The notes under the pieces are model-generated. The model worked only from the letters and a program-made list of their open reading frames with translations, made no database searches and was not told the origin of the DNA. The position numbers and the translations under genes were made by a program. Shown here piece after piece: positions 29,047-29,773 of a stretch of DNA of 29,773 nucleotides (positions within the stretch are counted from its first letter, which is position 1; each line of letters starts with the position of its first letter). Source of the stretch: Candidatus Daviesbacteria bacterium (GTDB taxonomy: Bacteria > Patescibacteriota > Microgenomatia > Daviesbacterales > UBA10151); the NCBI GenBank assembly GCA_003519445.1, contig DOWS01000054.1, forward strand, positions 1 to 29,773, read 5' to 3'.

Positions 29047-29773
29047 ATGGACAAGGCCATCTTAAAAACTTTAGCTTACTCTGACATTTTTGATTACCCA
29101 CTGACTCTTAGAGAAATCCATAAATGGTTAATAAGTAAAAAAGCGAATTTAAGACAGGCGGAGAAGACATTAAGCCAATTAAGTAAAAAGGGAAAAGTAA
29201 AAAGTAAAAAAGAGTATTATTTTCTGACAAGAAGAGAAGAGATAGTTAAAAGAAGATTACAGAATGAAAAACAATCAAAAATCTATTTTAGAAAAGCAAA
29301 GATAATTGCTCAAATTTTAAAAGTGATTTCATGGATTAAATTAGTTGGAGTTTCAGGCGGATTGGCTATGGAAAATGTTTCAAAAAAAGATGATATTGAT
29401 TTGTTTTTAATTACTGCTAAAAATAGACTATGGATTAGCAGGTTACTGGCTCTGGGACTTTTATCTTTGATAGGCCAAAGAAGAAAAGTTGGGGATTTAG
29501 GACAAAAAGTTGTTGGAAAGCTCTGTATAAATACTTTACTCGAAGAAGATTGTTTGGAGCAAGCAAACAAAGATATCTATCTTGCACATGAAGTCCTGCA
29601 AATGCGGCCGCTCTGGTTTAGAGACGGGATCTACTCAAAGTATCTTGAAGATAATTCCTGGGCATTTGGATTTCTCCCTAATTGGGTAGATTCTTATAAT
29701 TTGTCATTGCGAGGAGTAAAACGACGAAGCAATCTAAAAGAGAGATTGCCGCGCTCCCTTCGGTCGCTCGCAA
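29047..29773 (+). CDS. HTH-nucleotidyltransferase-like protein, partial
   Basis: Open from ATG 29047 to the window end (242 codons, no stop). The N-terminus is a winged-helix-like segment (LKTLAYSDIFDYPLTLREIH, LSQLSKKGKVKSKKEYYFL). Residues 95-125 show a nucleotidyltransferase-fold pattern (VGVSGGLAMENVSKKDDIDL), with the paired Asp of the active site in DDIDLFLIT. TAGAAT at 29035-29040 lies 6 bases upstream, so it may be leaderless. A heptamer repeat (29181-29208) and a dispersed palindromic repeat (from 29701) are translated inside it. The latter gives SLRGVKRRSNL, so the last 25 codons seen are repeat-derived and the true C-terminus is unknown. Confidence 0.7.
   Translation, partial: MDKAILKTLAYSDIFDYPLTLREIHKWLISKKANLRQAEKTLSQLSKKGKVKSKKEYYFLTRREEIVKRRLQNEKQSKIYFRKAKIIAQILKVISWIKLVGVSGGLAMENVSKKDDIDLFLITAKNRLWISRLLALGLLSLIGQRRKVGDLGQKVVGKLCINTLLEEDCLEQANKDIYLAHEVLQMRPLWFRDGIYSKYLEDNSWAFGFLPNWVDSYNLSLRGVKRRSNLKERLPRSLRSLA
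29181..29208. repeat. Heptamer tandem repeat in the nucleotidyltransferase-like gene (4 units)
   Basis: AAGTAAA, AAGGGAA, AAGTAAA, AAGTAAA in tandem, encoding SKKGKVKSKK near the N-terminal domain. Confidence 0.6.
29701..29773. repeat. Dispersed imperfect palindrome, truncated by window end
   Basis: Left arm from TTGTCATTGCGAGGAG through CGACGAAGCAATCT; right arm from AGATTGCCGCGCTCCC to GGTCGCTCGCAA, where the window ends. The arms are imperfect complements. It is read in frame by the gene at 29047. Confidence 0.65.

Noticed and set aside
1..29773. UGA recoding (as in some Patescibacteria)
   Set aside because: TGA terminates several well-recognised genes at the expected length, such as phd and metE, and no in-frame TGA interrupts conserved domains of intact genes.
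1..29773. tRNA or rRNA genes
   Set aside because: No stretch with rRNA similarity or a tRNA-like T-arm plus acceptor pairing was noticed; a covariance search was not possible here.

Overview
The window looks like a chromosomal segment of a Candidate Phyla Radiation (Patescibacteria) bacterium, most likely of the Microgenomates type. The evidence is an AT-rich genome, a compact valyl-tRNA synthetase, a PIG-V-like membrane glycosyltransferase, a VanW-type surface protein, an orphan membrane-anchored solute-binding protein, many small toxin-antitoxin pairs, apparently leaderless genes, and dispersed mini-repeats translated inside genes. TGA is used as a stop in several genes (for example phd at 1024 and metE at 23273), so the code looks standard. 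The taxonomic placement is an inference from gene style only.

Layout. 1-710: 5' part of an ISNCY/IS1202-like transposase (minus strand) with its IS end. 738-1416: Phd/PIN toxin-antitoxin pair. 1447-7444 (minus): housekeeping block, PIG-V-like glycosyltransferase - tsaD - valS, followed by lemA and a TPM-domain (YgcG-like) protein. 7513-13928: accessory island with small unknown genes, an Mrr-like nuclease with a HARE-HTH domain, a LexA repressor fused to the N-terminal piece of a type IIG-like methyltransferase, a 44-residue protein, KilA-N, RhuM and a truncated Bro-N gene, a Trp-rich secreted protein and an unknown protein. 14002-19868: membrane-protein and esterase region. A 942-residue secreted LCAT-like esterase is followed on the minus strand by alternating small membrane proteins and copies of the esterase's own C-terminal tail; the last membrane-protein copy is split by a complete IS30-family element with a 3-bp target duplication. 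19909-21457: RecB-like nuclease and an RHH/PIN pair. 21454-23986: thpR, then a SAM-I riboswitch with terminator controlling a short MetE and a methyltransferase. 23962-29031: VanW protein, solute-binding protein, divergent RpiB-like protein, a third RHH/PIN pair and murB. 29047-end: partial HTH-nucleotidyltransferase protein.

How the genes work together. Core functions are translation (valS, tsaD), RNA metabolism (thpR), cell wall (murB, VanW) and methionine/SAM homeostasis (riboswitch-metE-methyltransferase). The accessory parts are dominated by mobile-element, DNA-damage or phage-decision style regulators and toxin-antitoxin pairs. Most identifiable promoters place the -10 box 6-12 bases before the start codon, implying leaderless mRNAs. 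The most unusual regions are the esterase-tail/membrane-protein array (16032-19868), the truncated LexA-methyltransferase fusion (9117-10253) with a motif shared between its promoter and the Bro-N promoter, and 7-bp tandem repeats embedded in coding sequence.
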